This document shows positions 9,518-17,938 of a stretch of 64,000 bases of DNA, piece by piece. Both the position numbers and the translations under genes were made by a program. The notes under the pieces are model-generated. The model was not told the origin of the DNA, searched no databases, and saw only the letters and a program-made list of their open reading frames with translations. Positions within the stretch are counted from its first letter, which is position 1; each line of letters begins with the position of its first letter. The DNA is from Pseudanabaena frigida (lineage in GTDB: Bacteria; Cyanobacteriota; Cyanobacteriia; Pseudanabaenales; Pseudanabaenaceae), in assembly GCA_003242085.1 (NCBI GenBank), contig QBML01000025.1, positions 18,112 through 82,111 of the forward strand. Direction: 5' to 3'.

Positions 9518-10688
9518 TTTGCACCTCTGGATCTAACTCAAGACTAGGATATGTAACCGTTGGTCTGCCAAAAAAGATTCTCCTAAATAGCAATACGCCA
9601 CTCGTGCGACACCAACCAACTAAACCATCGGGCAATACCATGACTACAATCAAGAACATTGCACCTTGAAAGAATAGCCAAATTTCGGGGAATTGCTCAC
9701 TCAGTAAGCTTTTAGCAAAGTTGACTAAAATTGTACCGATTAATGCACCGATCAGTGTAGCGCGACCGCCTACAGCCACCCAAATCACCATTTCAATGGA
9801 AAGAGCGATATCCATTGATTTGGGGGAAATGATTCCAGTTTGAGGTGTAAATAATGCACCACCAATGCCAGCTAAAACTGCTGAAATCGCAAATACTAAT
9901 ACCTTAAAACCTGTAGGATCGTAGCCAGAGAATCGAGCGCGGTTTTCATCATCTCTCAATGCGATTAACAAGCGCCCGAATCTACCACTAGTTAGCCAAC
10001 GGCAAAGTGCATAGGCTAGTCCTAAAAAGACAACAGTTAAGATGTAGAAAACTCTTTGGGTCTCAGGAGCATTGATATCGTAGCCAAAAATGGTTTTGAA
10101 ATCAGTAAGTCCATTTGTGCCATTGATCAGTTGTTGCTGACCGTTAAAGAAGTTGAAAAAGATGATCGTGGTGGCTTGGGTGAGGATCGAGAAATACACG
10201 CCACGAATCCGATTTCTAAATACTAAGTATCCTAAGATTGCGCCAACAATCGCAGGGATTAACACGATCGCTAAAACGGTAAATTGGAAAGAATAAAATG
10301 GCTCCCAAAGGGCAGGAAGTTTATTAATGCCATAGAGAGGCATAAATTCAGGCAACTTCTGCGTAGCATCAGCGGGAAATTGCAGTTTTAAGTGCATCGC
10401 AAGGGCATAGCCGCCCAAGCCAAAAAACACACCATGACCTAAGCTTAAAAGTCCAGTAAATCCCCAGATCAGATCAATTCCTAGACCAACGATCGCTAAA
10501 GCCAGAAATCGACCTAGCATCGTGATTCTAAAGGCTTGACCCGTTGCCGTAAAAATTACGGGAACTACAAAAACAAGGATCAGTGCGATCGCTAAGCCGA
10601 CACCAACTTCAATCCCTAGCGATCGCCAATTCTTCTGAGATGTCGATGGAGTTGGAATATTTTGAGAAATATCTTCTATCATGCTCAT
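9492..10688 (-). CDS. urtC: Urea ABC transporter permease UrtC
   Basis: Membrane permease of the branched-chain amino acid/urea type, 398 residues with about nine to ten hydrophobic segments. The block ALRDDENRARFSGYDPTGFK, between the membrane halves, is the contact loop typical of LivM/UrtC proteins. Its 3' end overlaps urtD. A soluble N-terminal stretch of about 25 residues precedes the first membrane segment. Confidence 0.96.
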   Translation of the reverse strand: MSMIEDISQNIPTPSTSQKNWRSLGIEVGVGLAIALILVFVVPVIFTATGQAFRITMLGRFLALAIVGLGIDLIWGFTGLLSLGHGVFFGLGGYALAMHLKLQFPADATQKLPEFMPLYGINKLPALWEPFYSFQFTVLAIVLIPAIVGAILGYLVFRNRIRGVYFSILTQATTIIFFNFFNGQQQLINGTNGLTDFKTIFGYDINAPETQRVFYILTVVFLGLAYALCRWLTSGRFGRLLIALRDDENRARFSGYDPTGFKVLVFAISAVLAGIGGALFTPQTGIISPKSMDIALSIEMVIWVAVGGRATLIGALIGTILVNFAKSLLSEQFPEIWLFFQGAMFLIVVMVLPDGLVGWCRTSGVLLFRRIFFGRPTVTYPSLELDPEVQSERENPRN

Positions 10689-10718
10689 TTGTCTATTACA
10701 TACTGATGTTCAGGACAT

Positions 10719-11888
10719 TTACAGCTCTACTGATCGACCTTTTTGAGGAAACATGCCCGCAGGCTTGTACTGTAAAAAGGCAACAATCGCAAGGAAAAGG
10801 AGTACTTTTGCCATGCTGGTAGTACCAAAGAAAGTGAAAAATCCTGCTACAGGACTTTGTGCACCAAACAAAGTGACAAAGGTTTGTGAACCAAATAGAT
10901 AGCTGGTGATCCCAATCGCCATCGCTGCCGCAATACTGCCAACTAACTTACCGACACCTCCAACTACGACCACCATAAAAGTATCAACTATATAGTTCTG
11001 TCCAGTATTTGGTCCTACTGATCCAAGGAAGCTAACTGCACAGCCTGCAATTCCAGCTAGTCCAGATCCAAGAGAAAAGGTAAGCGCGTCAACGGTTTTA
11101 GTAGGAATCCCTAAACAAGAACTCATTTGGCGGTTTTGCATAACAGCACGGATGCGTAAACCCCAAGGCGATTTCTCTAGGAATAGATAGATACTAATTA
11201 CGCAAACAATAGTTAGGACAATTATAAATAAACGCACGTAGGGAAACTGAATCGAGCCAATTTGCAAACCACCCCGCAACCATTTTGGAGCAGTTACATC
11301 CACGTTTTGCGCTCCAAACCAAGGTTGAGTCACTGCGATTTTATAGGTCTGAGCCATCAACACAGCTACAGCTCCTGAAATAGCAAGCGATAGGGGCAAT
11401 AAGATTGCGATCGCCCAACTACGGATTGATTCCCAATTCGGTCTTTTTTGGAGAATCCAGACTCCGACAAAATACAAAATGCTAAAAACTACTAGACCAG
11501 CCAAAATCACCCAATTGACACTACGGACAAATTGTTGAAAAATCAGGCTCACGCCCCAAGTTGCCAGAAGCGTCTCTAGCGGTCGTCCATACAGATAGCG
11601 AATCACTCCTTTTTCTAGGAGAAATCCAATCCCTGCGGTCACTAAAAAAGCGGCAATTAGTGCGGCAAAAACATAAAAATCTGTCCAAGGTTCTCCCAGC
11701 TTTTTGAAACCATTCTGCACTAAAAAAGTCGTATAGGCTCCAAACATCATCAGTTCGCCATGAGCCATATTGATTACGCCCATTAAACCAAAGACGATCG
11801 CCAAACCTAATGCAGCTAGCAACAAAACAGAACCTGTACTGATGCCGTTAAATACTCCCTGAAGAAGTTGGAGAAGATTCTCTGTCAT
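10719..11888 (-). CDS. urtB: Urea ABC transporter permease UrtB
   Basis: The other membrane permease, 389 residues. MTENLLQLLQGVFNGISTGS and LALGLAIVFGLMGVINMAHGE-like text at the N terminus, with RAVMQNRQMSSCLGIPTKTV in the central cytoplasmic loop, identify UrtB/LivH. It is 30 bases upstream of urtC. A 218-base gap with hairpins separates it from urtA, so the binding protein may be made in excess over the permease. Confidence 0.96.
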   Translation of the reverse strand: MTENLLQLLQGVFNGISTGSVLLLAALGLAIVFGLMGVINMAHGELMMFGAYTTFLVQNGFKKLGEPWTDFYVFAALIAAFLVTAGIGFLLEKGVIRYLYGRPLETLLATWGVSLIFQQFVRSVNWVILAGLVVFSILYFVGVWILQKRPNWESIRSWAIAILLPLSLAISGAVAVLMAQTYKIAVTQPWFGAQNVDVTAPKWLRGGLQIGSIQFPYVRLFIIVLTIVCVISIYLFLEKSPWGLRIRAVMQNRQMSSCLGIPTKTVDALTFSLGSGLAGIAGCAVSFLGSVGPNTGQNYIVDTFMVVVVGGVGKLVGSIAAAMAIGITSYLFGSQTFVTLFGAQSPVAGFFTFFGTTSMAKVLLFLAIVAFLQYKPAGMFPQKGRSVEL

Positions 11889-12106
11889 GTTTCTATCAAC
11901 ATTATTTATCGGTACTGAGTATCCCTAAGATAAGGAAATCCAGATTAAACCTTAAAGTGCTGATTTACAACGCTTCAAAATTTAATCTGGTATTTCTATC
12001 TAATTTTAATTAGCAAATAAGTTGAGGGGTATTTCGAACTCCTCTTTTATAATTCCAGTTATGGTAATCCGCGAACTGCCTTAACTGGAATCAAACAAGT
12101 TGAAGG
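11889..12106 (-). promoter_or_regulatory. urtA-urtB spacer with two hairpins
   Basis: Two inverted repeats lie here: CCAGATTAAA with its complement near 11940-11992, and ATTCCAGTTA with TAACTGGAAT near 12051-12092. In ABC importer operons such hairpins often stabilise or terminate the binding-protein mRNA so that it outnumbers the permease. That role is inferred. Confidence 0.45.
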
Positions 12107-13450
12107 TTAAGCCTTCTTGAATTTGCCGCCTTTCGCTTTATCTGAGTAGTCACATGCGTAACCTTTAGTTTCAGCAACAAATTGGTTCCATGGCAATGGC
12201 GCAACTGCGGACTTAGTTTCGTAAACAACCTTGAACTGACCATCGGCTGTGACTTCACCAATCCGTACAAACTTGGACAAGTGATGGCTATTTTCCATTG
12301 TTACCATACCTTCAGGTGCATCGAAGGTTTGACCGAGTGCAGCCATTCTTACCGCTTCGAGATCTTCAGCTTTACCTGCTTTCTCAACAGCTTTCTTCCA
12401 GATATTGACCGCAATATAGCCAGCTTCCATGGGATCGTTGGTGACGCGATCTGCGCCATACTTAGCTTTGAATGCTTCTACAAACTTCTTGTTGGTAGGG
12501 TTATCAACAGTCATGAAGTAGTTCCAAGCTGCATAGTGACCCTTGAGGAATTCAGGACCGATCGCCTTAACTTCTTCTTCCGCAATACTGACTGACATCG
12601 AAGGATATTTATCAGCAGTCAAGCCAGCGCCTTGCATCTGTTTGAAGAAAGCAACGTTACTATCACCGTTAAGTGAGTTGTAGATTACACCGCCATTTGG
12701 CAATGCTTGTTTAATCTTGGCGATGATTGGGGTTACTTCAGAGTTGCCTAGTGGGAGGTAATCTTCACCAACTACCTTGCCGCCAGAAGCTTCCAATTGG
12801 GCTTTGATGATTGTATTGGCAGTACGAGGGAATACATAGTCAGAACCAACTAGGAAGAAGTCTTTACCCTTGTTCTTGAGCAGCCATTCTACAGAAGGCT
12901 CAATTTGTTGGTTAGGAGCAGCACCAGTGTAGAAGATATTCTTTGAGCATTCTTGTCCTTCGTATTGGACAGGATAGAAGAGTAAATGATCCTTGGCTTC
13001 AAATACTGGTAGCACAGCTTTACGACTTGCTGAAGTCCAGCAACCGAAGACAACTACGACCTTATCTTGGTCGATCAATTTCTTAGCTTTTTCAGCAAAT
13101 GTTGGCCAGTCAGAAGCACCATCTTCAACGATTGCTTCAATTTGCTTGCCTAGAACACCGCCACCCTTGTTAATTTCTTCGATCGCAAGTTGGGTCGCAT
13201 CAACTAGGCTCTTTTCACTAATTGCCATTGTGCCACTCAAAGAGTGTAGGATGCCGACTTTGATCTTGCCACCGCTAGCTGCTGTACTTGTAGCAGTGGG
13301 AGAAGCAGATGTGGTTGCTGCTGTGGTAGTTGCGGCGGTTGTTGGGGTTGTAGTTGTTGTCGCTGGAGCGCAGGCTTTAATTAAACTACTTACCCCTAGG
13401 GCAGCAGAGCCATAAACAATAAACTTGCGACGATTCATTTGACTGCTCAT
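12107..13450 (-). CDS. urtA: Urea ABC transporter substrate-binding protein UrtA
   Basis: Captures urea in the periplasm. The 447 residues begin with twin arginines (Arg7-Arg8, [14 protein letters not shown]) and a lipobox-like LIKAC at Cys27, so it is probably a Tat-exported lipoprotein. A Thr/Ala-rich linker (residues 30-60) follows, then the LivK-type fold starting [20 protein letters not shown]. It leads the urt operon. An exact GTA-N8-TAC site lies about 140 bases upstream, suggesting NtcA control under nitrogen shortage. Confidence 0.96.
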   Translation of the reverse strand: MSSQMNRRKFIVYGSAALGVSSLIKACAPATTTTTPTTAATTTAATTSASPTATSTAASGGKIKVGILHSLSGTMAISEKSLVDATQLAIEEINKGGGVLGKQIEAIVEDGASDWPTFAEKAKKLIDQDKVVVVFGCWTSASRKAVLPVFEAKDHLLFYPVQYEGQECSKNIFYTGAAPNQQIEPSVEWLLKNKGKDFFLVGSDYVFPRTANTIIKAQLEASGGKVVGEDYLPLGNSEVTPIIAKIKQALPNGGVIYNSLNGDSNVAFFKQMQGAGLTADKYPSMSVSIAEEEVKAIGPEFLKGHYAAWNYFMTVDNPTNKKFVEAFKAKYGADRVTNDPMEAGYIAVNIWKKAVEKAGKAEDLEAVRMAALGQTFDAPEGMVTMENSHHLSKFVRIGEVTADGQFKVVYETKSAVAPLPWNQFVAETKGYACDYSDKAKGGKFKKA

Positions 13451-13588
13451 TAAACTTTAACGCCTCCAAACTTGGATACTAGAAAACTTTTTAAGAAAAA
13501 CTAGGATGGAGGTCGAACCTCACTCCTCTCACATTAACCAATCGAAACGACGGCTTTACAATCGTTATATAGATACCCTTGGCTGGTT

Positions 13589-13602
13589 GTATCACAGAAT
13601 AC
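13589..13602 (-). promoter_or_regulatory. NtcA-type binding site upstream of urtA
   Basis: GTATCACAGAATAC is an exact match to the cyanobacterial NtcA consensus GTA-N8-TAC. On the urtA strand a TATATAAC stretch follows about 17 bases later and could serve as the -10 box, a spacing slightly shorter than the usual 20-24. The 367-base gap 13451-13817 holds no gene that I can support. NtcA control of urt genes is known in other cyanobacteria; here it is inferred from the motif. Confidence 0.65.
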
Positions 13603-13772
13603 ATTTTATTCTTGGGACTTTTTGCAGTCAATGCCTAGTTCAACTTACTATTGAGTCATCATTACTGTCTAGTAAAAGCTGTAGAAGTCTTGCGTTATAA
13701 AAGCTTTTAAGTGTTTTGCTTGGCGATTGCACAGTAAATTTTTATACATTATAGTAACTGCTTGTATAAAAC

Positions 13773-13806
13773 AAAAGAGAAGTGGCAAAAGCAGCGCTTC
13801 TCTTTT
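13773..13806 (-). terminator. Terminator after ureG
   Basis: Stem AAAAGAGAAG paired with CTTCTCTTTT around a GC-containing loop, 11 bases after the ureG stop. In the ureG direction it is followed by a T-rich end supplied by the stem. Confidence 0.65.
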
Positions 13807-13817
13807 TTAGCATTAAT

Positions 13818-14411
13818 TTACATTCTATTTATAATAAAATCCATAACTTTTGTTAAGCCTTCCTGAGTCTTAAGATTACTGAATACAAAAGGTTTTGTAC
13901 CACGCATTTTTAGAGAATCGCGTTCCATTATCCCCAAGTCTGCGCCAACAAATGGGGCAAGATCGGTTTTATTAATCACTAATAAATCAGATTTTGTGAT
14001 TCCAGGCCCTCCCTTGCGCGGAATTTTGTCTCCTGCGGCAACGTCAATTACATAAACAGTCAAATCAACGAGTTCGGGACTGAATGTAGAGGCAAGATTG
14101 TCGCCGCCACTCTCAACAAATATTAAATCTAAATTTTTAAAGCGAAGTTCTAGTTGCTCGATCGCAGCTAAGTTCATTGAGGCATCTTCACGAATTGCTG
14201 TATGGGGGCAGCCTCCCGTCTCCACGCCAACAATTCGATCTCGCTCCAAAGCTTCACTACGCACGAGAAACTGAGCATCCTCTTGGGTATAGATGTCATT
14301 AGTTACGACGGCAATTTGGAAATGCGATCGCATCGATTTACAAAGAGAATCTACAAGTGCAGTTTTCCCAGAACCAACGGGGCCAGCAACCCCCACACGA
14401 AATGGTGACAT
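13818..14411 (-). CDS. ureG: Urease accessory GTPase UreG
   Basis: GTPase that drives nickel delivery to urease. The 197 residues carry the P-loop [10 protein letters not shown] near the N terminus, the metal-binding [11 protein letters not shown] block (Cys-Pro-His) and the NKTDLAP guanine motif. It is divergent from ureE with an 82-base gap that must hold both promoters. It points toward urtA but is cut off by its own terminator. Confidence 0.97.
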   Translation of the reverse strand: MSPFRVGVAGPVGSGKTALVDSLCKSMRSHFQIAVVTNDIYTQEDAQFLVRSEALERDRIVGVETGGCPHTAIREDASMNLAAIEQLELRFKNLDLIFVESGGDNLASTFSPELVDLTVYVIDVAAGDKIPRKGGPGITKSDLLVINKTDLAPFVGADLGIMERDSLKMRGTKPFVFSNLKTQEGLTKVMDFIINRM

Positions 14412-14493
14412 AGAGATTTATCCTTAACTCTTATAATTACTCATAGTGCGCTGCACAGACCATAATATGTTGAAAATCCAATATAATTAGCTC

Positions 14494-14949
14494 ATGCACA
14501 TCATTACACAACGTTTATCGATAGAGGCAAGAAAACTGGTTAATTCAGATTCGCTTCTAACTTTGGCGCTAGTTGCTGAAGATAGAACTCGTAGTCGGCA
14601 TCGATTCACGACAGTCGAAGGAGAAGAGATTAATCTCCAACTTCAGAGGGGGACAGTCCTCAGAGAAGGGGATATTCTCGCTGACGAAAACGATCGGGCG
14701 ATCGCCAAAGTTATTTCTAAGCCCGAACCAGTCTTGACTGTTACTGCTAAACAGCCTATCGATTTTTTACGTGCAGCTTATCATCTAGGTAATCGTCATA
14801 TTTCCTTGGAAATTACCGAAAAATATTTGCGTCTATCGCCCGACTCAGTTTTAGAGGATATGATTTTGCAGCTAGGATTGACAGTAACTCAAGAAGTGCA
14901 ACCTTTTCAGCCAGAATCTGGCGCTTACCATCATCACCATGATCGTTAA
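14494..14949 (+). CDS. ureE: Urease accessory protein UreE
   Basis: Nickel-binding chaperone that passes metal to the urease complex. The 151 residues contain RSRHRFTTVEGEEINLQLQR and the middle AAYHLGNRHISLEI block with the conserved His pair. The C terminus ends YHHHHDR, a short histidine tail as found in nickel-storing UreE versions. The gene overlaps ureF by 11 bases, so the two are almost surely co-translated. Confidence 0.96.
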   Translation: MHIITQRLSIEARKLVNSDSLLTLALVAEDRTRSRHRFTTVEGEEINLQLQRGTVLREGDILADENDRAIAKVISKPEPVLTVTAKQPIDFLRAAYHLGNRHISLEITEKYLRLSPDSVLEDMILQLGLTVTQEVQPFQPESGAYHHHHDR

Positions 14950-15700
14950 TTCTGAATCTCTGAAATTATTACGACTATTACAAATCACCAGTCCATCTTT
15001 ACCTGTAGGTGCTTACAGCTATTCCGAAGGGATTGAATATTTATGTAGTTCGGGAATCATCCAAAATGAATCTGATTTGTGTCTTTGGTTAAAAAGAGAG
15101 ATGAGTGATGGTTTCATCACCAATGAAGCGGCGATCGCACTTCGCGCTCATCAAGCCGCGATCTTTGGTGATATAGATGGTCTAAAATACTGGAATGGCT
15201 GGTTTTCCGCGACACGAGAAACTGAGGAAATCCGCTTAGCAAGTTGGCAGATGGGACAATCGCTAATAAAATTATGGTGTCAACTTTCAGATTGCCAATC
15301 ATCTAATTTGGCATCGTCAAATCTCAGTCTAAGTTCAACTAAAACAAGGCAAGAAATTAGCGAATTGTTACCAACAGCTAAAGATAATTCTGAAGGAAAG
15401 GGCTGTAATTATGTGATCGCTTTTGGAATTGTTGCTGCAAGTTTAGAAATTGATGCTTCTGATACAATTATTGGCTACATTTATAGTTGGCTATCTAATT
15501 TAGTTAGTGCCGCAGTTAGGTCAATTCCTTTAGGACAAACAATTGGACAGCAGATTATTTTTAGCCTTAGTTCAGATATTTTGCTCAGTTCTCAATCAGC
15601 GCTACAACGTTTGGATAGTGAATTGGAATGGTGTGGATGGGGAGCTAGTTTAGCTTGCTCTAATCATGAAACTCAATACTCTAGGCTATTTCGCAGTTAA
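14939..15700 (+). CDS. ureF: Urease accessory protein UreF
   Basis: Activates and gates UreG in the nickel-insertion complex. The 253 residues show LLQITSPSLPVGAYSYSEGI near the N terminus and AAVRSIPLGQTIGQQIIFSL near the C terminus, both family landmarks. A Ser-rich insertion of about 30 residues in the middle (SNLASSNLSLSSTKTRQEIS) makes it longer than typical UreF of about 225. It ends the ureEF unit and is followed by an imperfect hairpin. Confidence 0.95.
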   Translation: MIVNSESLKLLRLLQITSPSLPVGAYSYSEGIEYLCSSGIIQNESDLCLWLKREMSDGFITNEAAIALRAHQAAIFGDIDGLKYWNGWFSATRETEEIRLASWQMGQSLIKLWCQLSDCQSSNLASSNLSLSSTKTRQEISELLPTAKDNSEGKGCNYVIAFGIVAASLEIDASDTIIGYIYSWLSNLVSAAVRSIPLGQTIGQQIIFSLSSDILLSSQSALQRLDSELEWCGWGASLACSNHETQYSRLFRS

Positions 15701-15729
15701 TCATAATTAAGTGGCTTGAAACACCACCC

Positions 15730-15780
15730 ACTAGAAAATAAAGTGAGAGCTTTATGCCCCTTTATTTTCTGGGTTTTATA
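15730..15780 (+). terminator. Imperfect hairpin after ureF
   Basis: Arms CCCACTAGAAAATAAAGTG and CCTTTATTTTCTGGGTTTTA pair with a few gaps. It resembles a diverged copy of the local palindromic mini-element (the right side ends GGGTTTTATATTCTAAGATT then GCTG). Likely also ends ureEF transcription. Confidence 0.5.
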
Positions 15781-15877
15781 TTCTAAGATTGCTGTAACCA
15801 AGACGAGAGTTCTGAGATTTTAGTGCAAGAAGTACTTTACGCTGCCTAATATACCTACCGCCAATAGTTAGAAAAGT

Positions 15878-16723
15878 ATGGAAACTGAAAATCATAGAAT
15901 AGTTAATACTCAACAACTTTTCTTGGCTACGGTTGAAAGTCTAGAGAATGAAATCAATGAATTAAAAACTCAGAACTTTATTTTAAAAGCTCAGTTAGAC
16001 GAAAAGGTCGCTCAACAAGAACACTTGTTACAAGCTAACAAGTGTATGCAGGCTGAAATAGTAGATCTCAAACTGACAGAAACTGCTCTGCGATTATCTC
16101 TAGATCGACTTTTGAGTGAAAAGAACGATCTAGAGATAATTCTTGATACGACGACATCGCATAGTGACACGATTGAAGCAATGATGTATGACAAGGCTCT
16201 ATTGCTAGCTCGTGAAGTAACTATTGATGGATTGACCCAGATTGCAAATCGACGCGCCTTTGACCAAAGATTAGAAAAAGAATGGCAGCGTTTAGCAAGA
16301 GAAAGTCTTCCCATGTCAATGCTGTTATGTGATGTTGATTTTTTCAAACGATATAACGATCGCTATGGGCATCCAACAGGAGATGAATGTTTGCGAACAG
16401 TTGCCAAAGCGATCGACGCATGTATTCGCCGTCCTGCCGATTTGGCAGCGCGTTATGGTGGGGAGGAGTTTGCAGTGATTTTACCGAACACTGAAAGAGA
16501 AGGTGCAACCTTTATCGCCGAACAGATTTGTCAAGTGATTGACGACCTAGCTATACCCCATGAAGCATCTTATGTGAGTAATCATGTCACGATTAGTATT
16601 GGTATATCTTCTACTATGCCCGATTATAGAGTATCGCCCAAAAATTTGATTGAATCTGCGGATAAAGGTTTATATCTGGCTAAAAATCAAGGACGTAATC
16701 GTGCTGTCTTTAGTGGTAGTTAA
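15878..16723 (+). CDS. Diguanylate cyclase with N-terminal coiled coil
   Basis: Makes the second messenger c-di-GMP from two GTP. The first 110 of 281 residues are a long heptad-rich helix (coiled coil) with no sensor domain. The GGDEF domain follows, with the catalytic GGEEF at 194-198 and the substrate-binding DVDFFKRYNDRYGHPTGDE. The product-inhibition I-site RPAD lies at 185-188, exactly five residues before GGEEF, so feedback control is expected. It is a lone gene with a shared terminator to the next, convergent gene. Confidence 0.93.
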   Translation: METENHRIVNTQQLFLATVESLENEINELKTQNFILKAQLDEKVAQQEHLLQANKCMQAEIVDLKLTETALRLSLDRLLSEKNDLEIILDTTTSHSDTIEAMMYDKALLLAREVTIDGLTQIANRRAFDQRLEKEWQRLARESLPMSMLLCDVDFFKRYNDRYGHPTGDECLRTVAKAIDACIRRPADLAARYGGEEFAVILPNTEREGATFIAEQICQVIDDLAIPHEASYVSNHVTISIGISSTMPDYRVSPKNLIESADKGLYLAKNQGRNRAVFSGS

Positions 16724-16775
16724 TGCTTGGTGGTGCACTGTTTCCTAGAAAGTTTTTATAGCTGTCGTCAGTCAT

Positions 16776-16836
16776 AATCAAAACCCGAAAGAGTATTGCG
16801 ATGCTTTGTTTCGCAACACTCTTTCGGGCTTTGATT
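16776..16836. terminator. Bidirectional terminator hairpin
   Basis: Arms AATCAAAACCCGAAAGAGT and its near complement CACTCTTTCGGGCTTTGATT enclose TTGCGA/TCGCAA. It lies between the convergent cyclase and dehydrogenase genes and could serve both. Confidence 0.65.
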
Positions 16837-16840
16837 GTTT

Positions 16841-17860
16841 CTATTTTGAGGCGATCGCCTTATCTATCTTTATCGCGTTAGCACAATCTCCAGTCTGCTC
16901 GAATTCAGAAATATTTGAAAGAGTAGTTTCTGCAATATTAGCAAGTGCTTCACTAGTAAAAAAAGCTTGATGTCCTGTAACGATAACATTTGGGAAGGTT
17001 AGTAATCTCTGAAAAGTATCATCTTGGATAACTTGACTGGATAAGTCTTCAAAAAATAAATCAGCTTCTTGTTCGTACACATCAATGCCGAGATAACCGA
17101 TCGCTCCAGATTTCAAACTGTCGATCGCTGCTTGTGTATCGATTAGCCCGCCGCGGCTAGTATTGATCAACATCACCCCATGCTTCATTTGAGCGATCGC
17201 TTCGGCATTAATCAAATGATGCGATTCGGCTGTAAGTGGGCAATGTAGAGAAATAATATCTGATTTGGCAAACAGTTCGGACATAGAAACATATTCCATT
17301 CCTAACTTTAAGCAAACTGTATTTTGATAAGCGTCATAGCCTAATAATTTGCAGCCAAACCCATACATGATTTGAGAGAAGATGGCACCAATTCTACCCG
17401 TACCAATCACGCCAACCGTTGCTCCATGCAAATCAAAACCAAGTAATCCCTCAATTGAAAAATTTCCTTCTCTGACGCGATTGTAGGCACGATGCACTTT
17501 ACGATTGAGTGAAAGAATTAGAGCAGCGGCATGTTCGGCAACGGCGAATGGAGAATAGGCAGGAACGCGAACGATCGCAATTTCAAATTTGTTAGCCGCA
17601 ACTAAGTCCACATGGTTAAATCCAGCCGATCTTAGGGCAATGAGCTTTGTCCCTCCATGAGCAAGTTTTTCTAGAATTTCCGCATCAAGATAGTCGTTGA
17701 TAAAAATGCAGACTGTGGAAAATCCTACAGCAAGTGAAACTGTCTCATGGCTAAGATGAGACTCAAAAAAGATAATCTCGTGTTGATGTTGCTCATTCGC
17801 TGAGTTGAAGGATTGGCGATCGTAGGACTTAGTATTAAAGAAGGCAACTTTCATAATCAA
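16841..17860 (-). CDS. ldhA: D-lactate dehydrogenase-type 2-hydroxyacid dehydrogenase
   Basis: Reduces pyruvate (or a related 2-oxoacid) to D-lactate with NADH, a fermentative outlet. The 339 residues show the NAD-binding [15 protein letters not shown], the [11 protein letters not shown] block with catalytic Arg, and [14 protein letters not shown] with the catalytic His. These match the D-LDH branch of the family. It sits next to glycogen phosphorylase on the same strand, which fits dark fermentation of glycogen. Exact substrate is inferred. Confidence 0.88.
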   Translation of the reverse strand: MIMKVAFFNTKSYDRQSFNSANEQHQHEIIFFESHLSHETVSLAVGFSTVCIFINDYLDAEILEKLAHGGTKLIALRSAGFNHVDLVAANKFEIAIVRVPAYSPFAVAEHAAALILSLNRKVHRAYNRVREGNFSIEGLLGFDLHGATVGVIGTGRIGAIFSQIMYGFGCKLLGYDAYQNTVCLKLGMEYVSMSELFAKSDIISLHCPLTAESHHLINAEAIAQMKHGVMLINTSRGGLIDTQAAIDSLKSGAIGYLGIDVYEQEADLFFEDLSSQVIQDDTFQRLLTFPNVIVTGHQAFFTSEALANIAETTLSNISEFEQTGDCANAIKIDKAIASK

Positions 17861-17886
17861 GTTTTTCCTATTTTATAGCAGAATCA

Positions 17887-17924
17887 AAAAAAGGAGGCAG
17901 TGCTAAGCGCTACCTCCCTTTTTT
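17887..17924 (-). terminator. Terminator after glgP
   Basis: Stem AAAAAAGGAGGCAG with CTACCTCCCTTTTTT-like pairing around TGCTAAGCG, 15 bases downstream of the glgP stop, with T-runs on the exit side. Confidence 0.7.
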
Positions 17925-17938
17925 GAATTTAGAATATG

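Noticed and set aside
12182..13415. Plus-strand frames antisense to urtA
   Set aside because: They are shadows of the UrtA gene, cysteine- and phenylalanine-rich without motifs.
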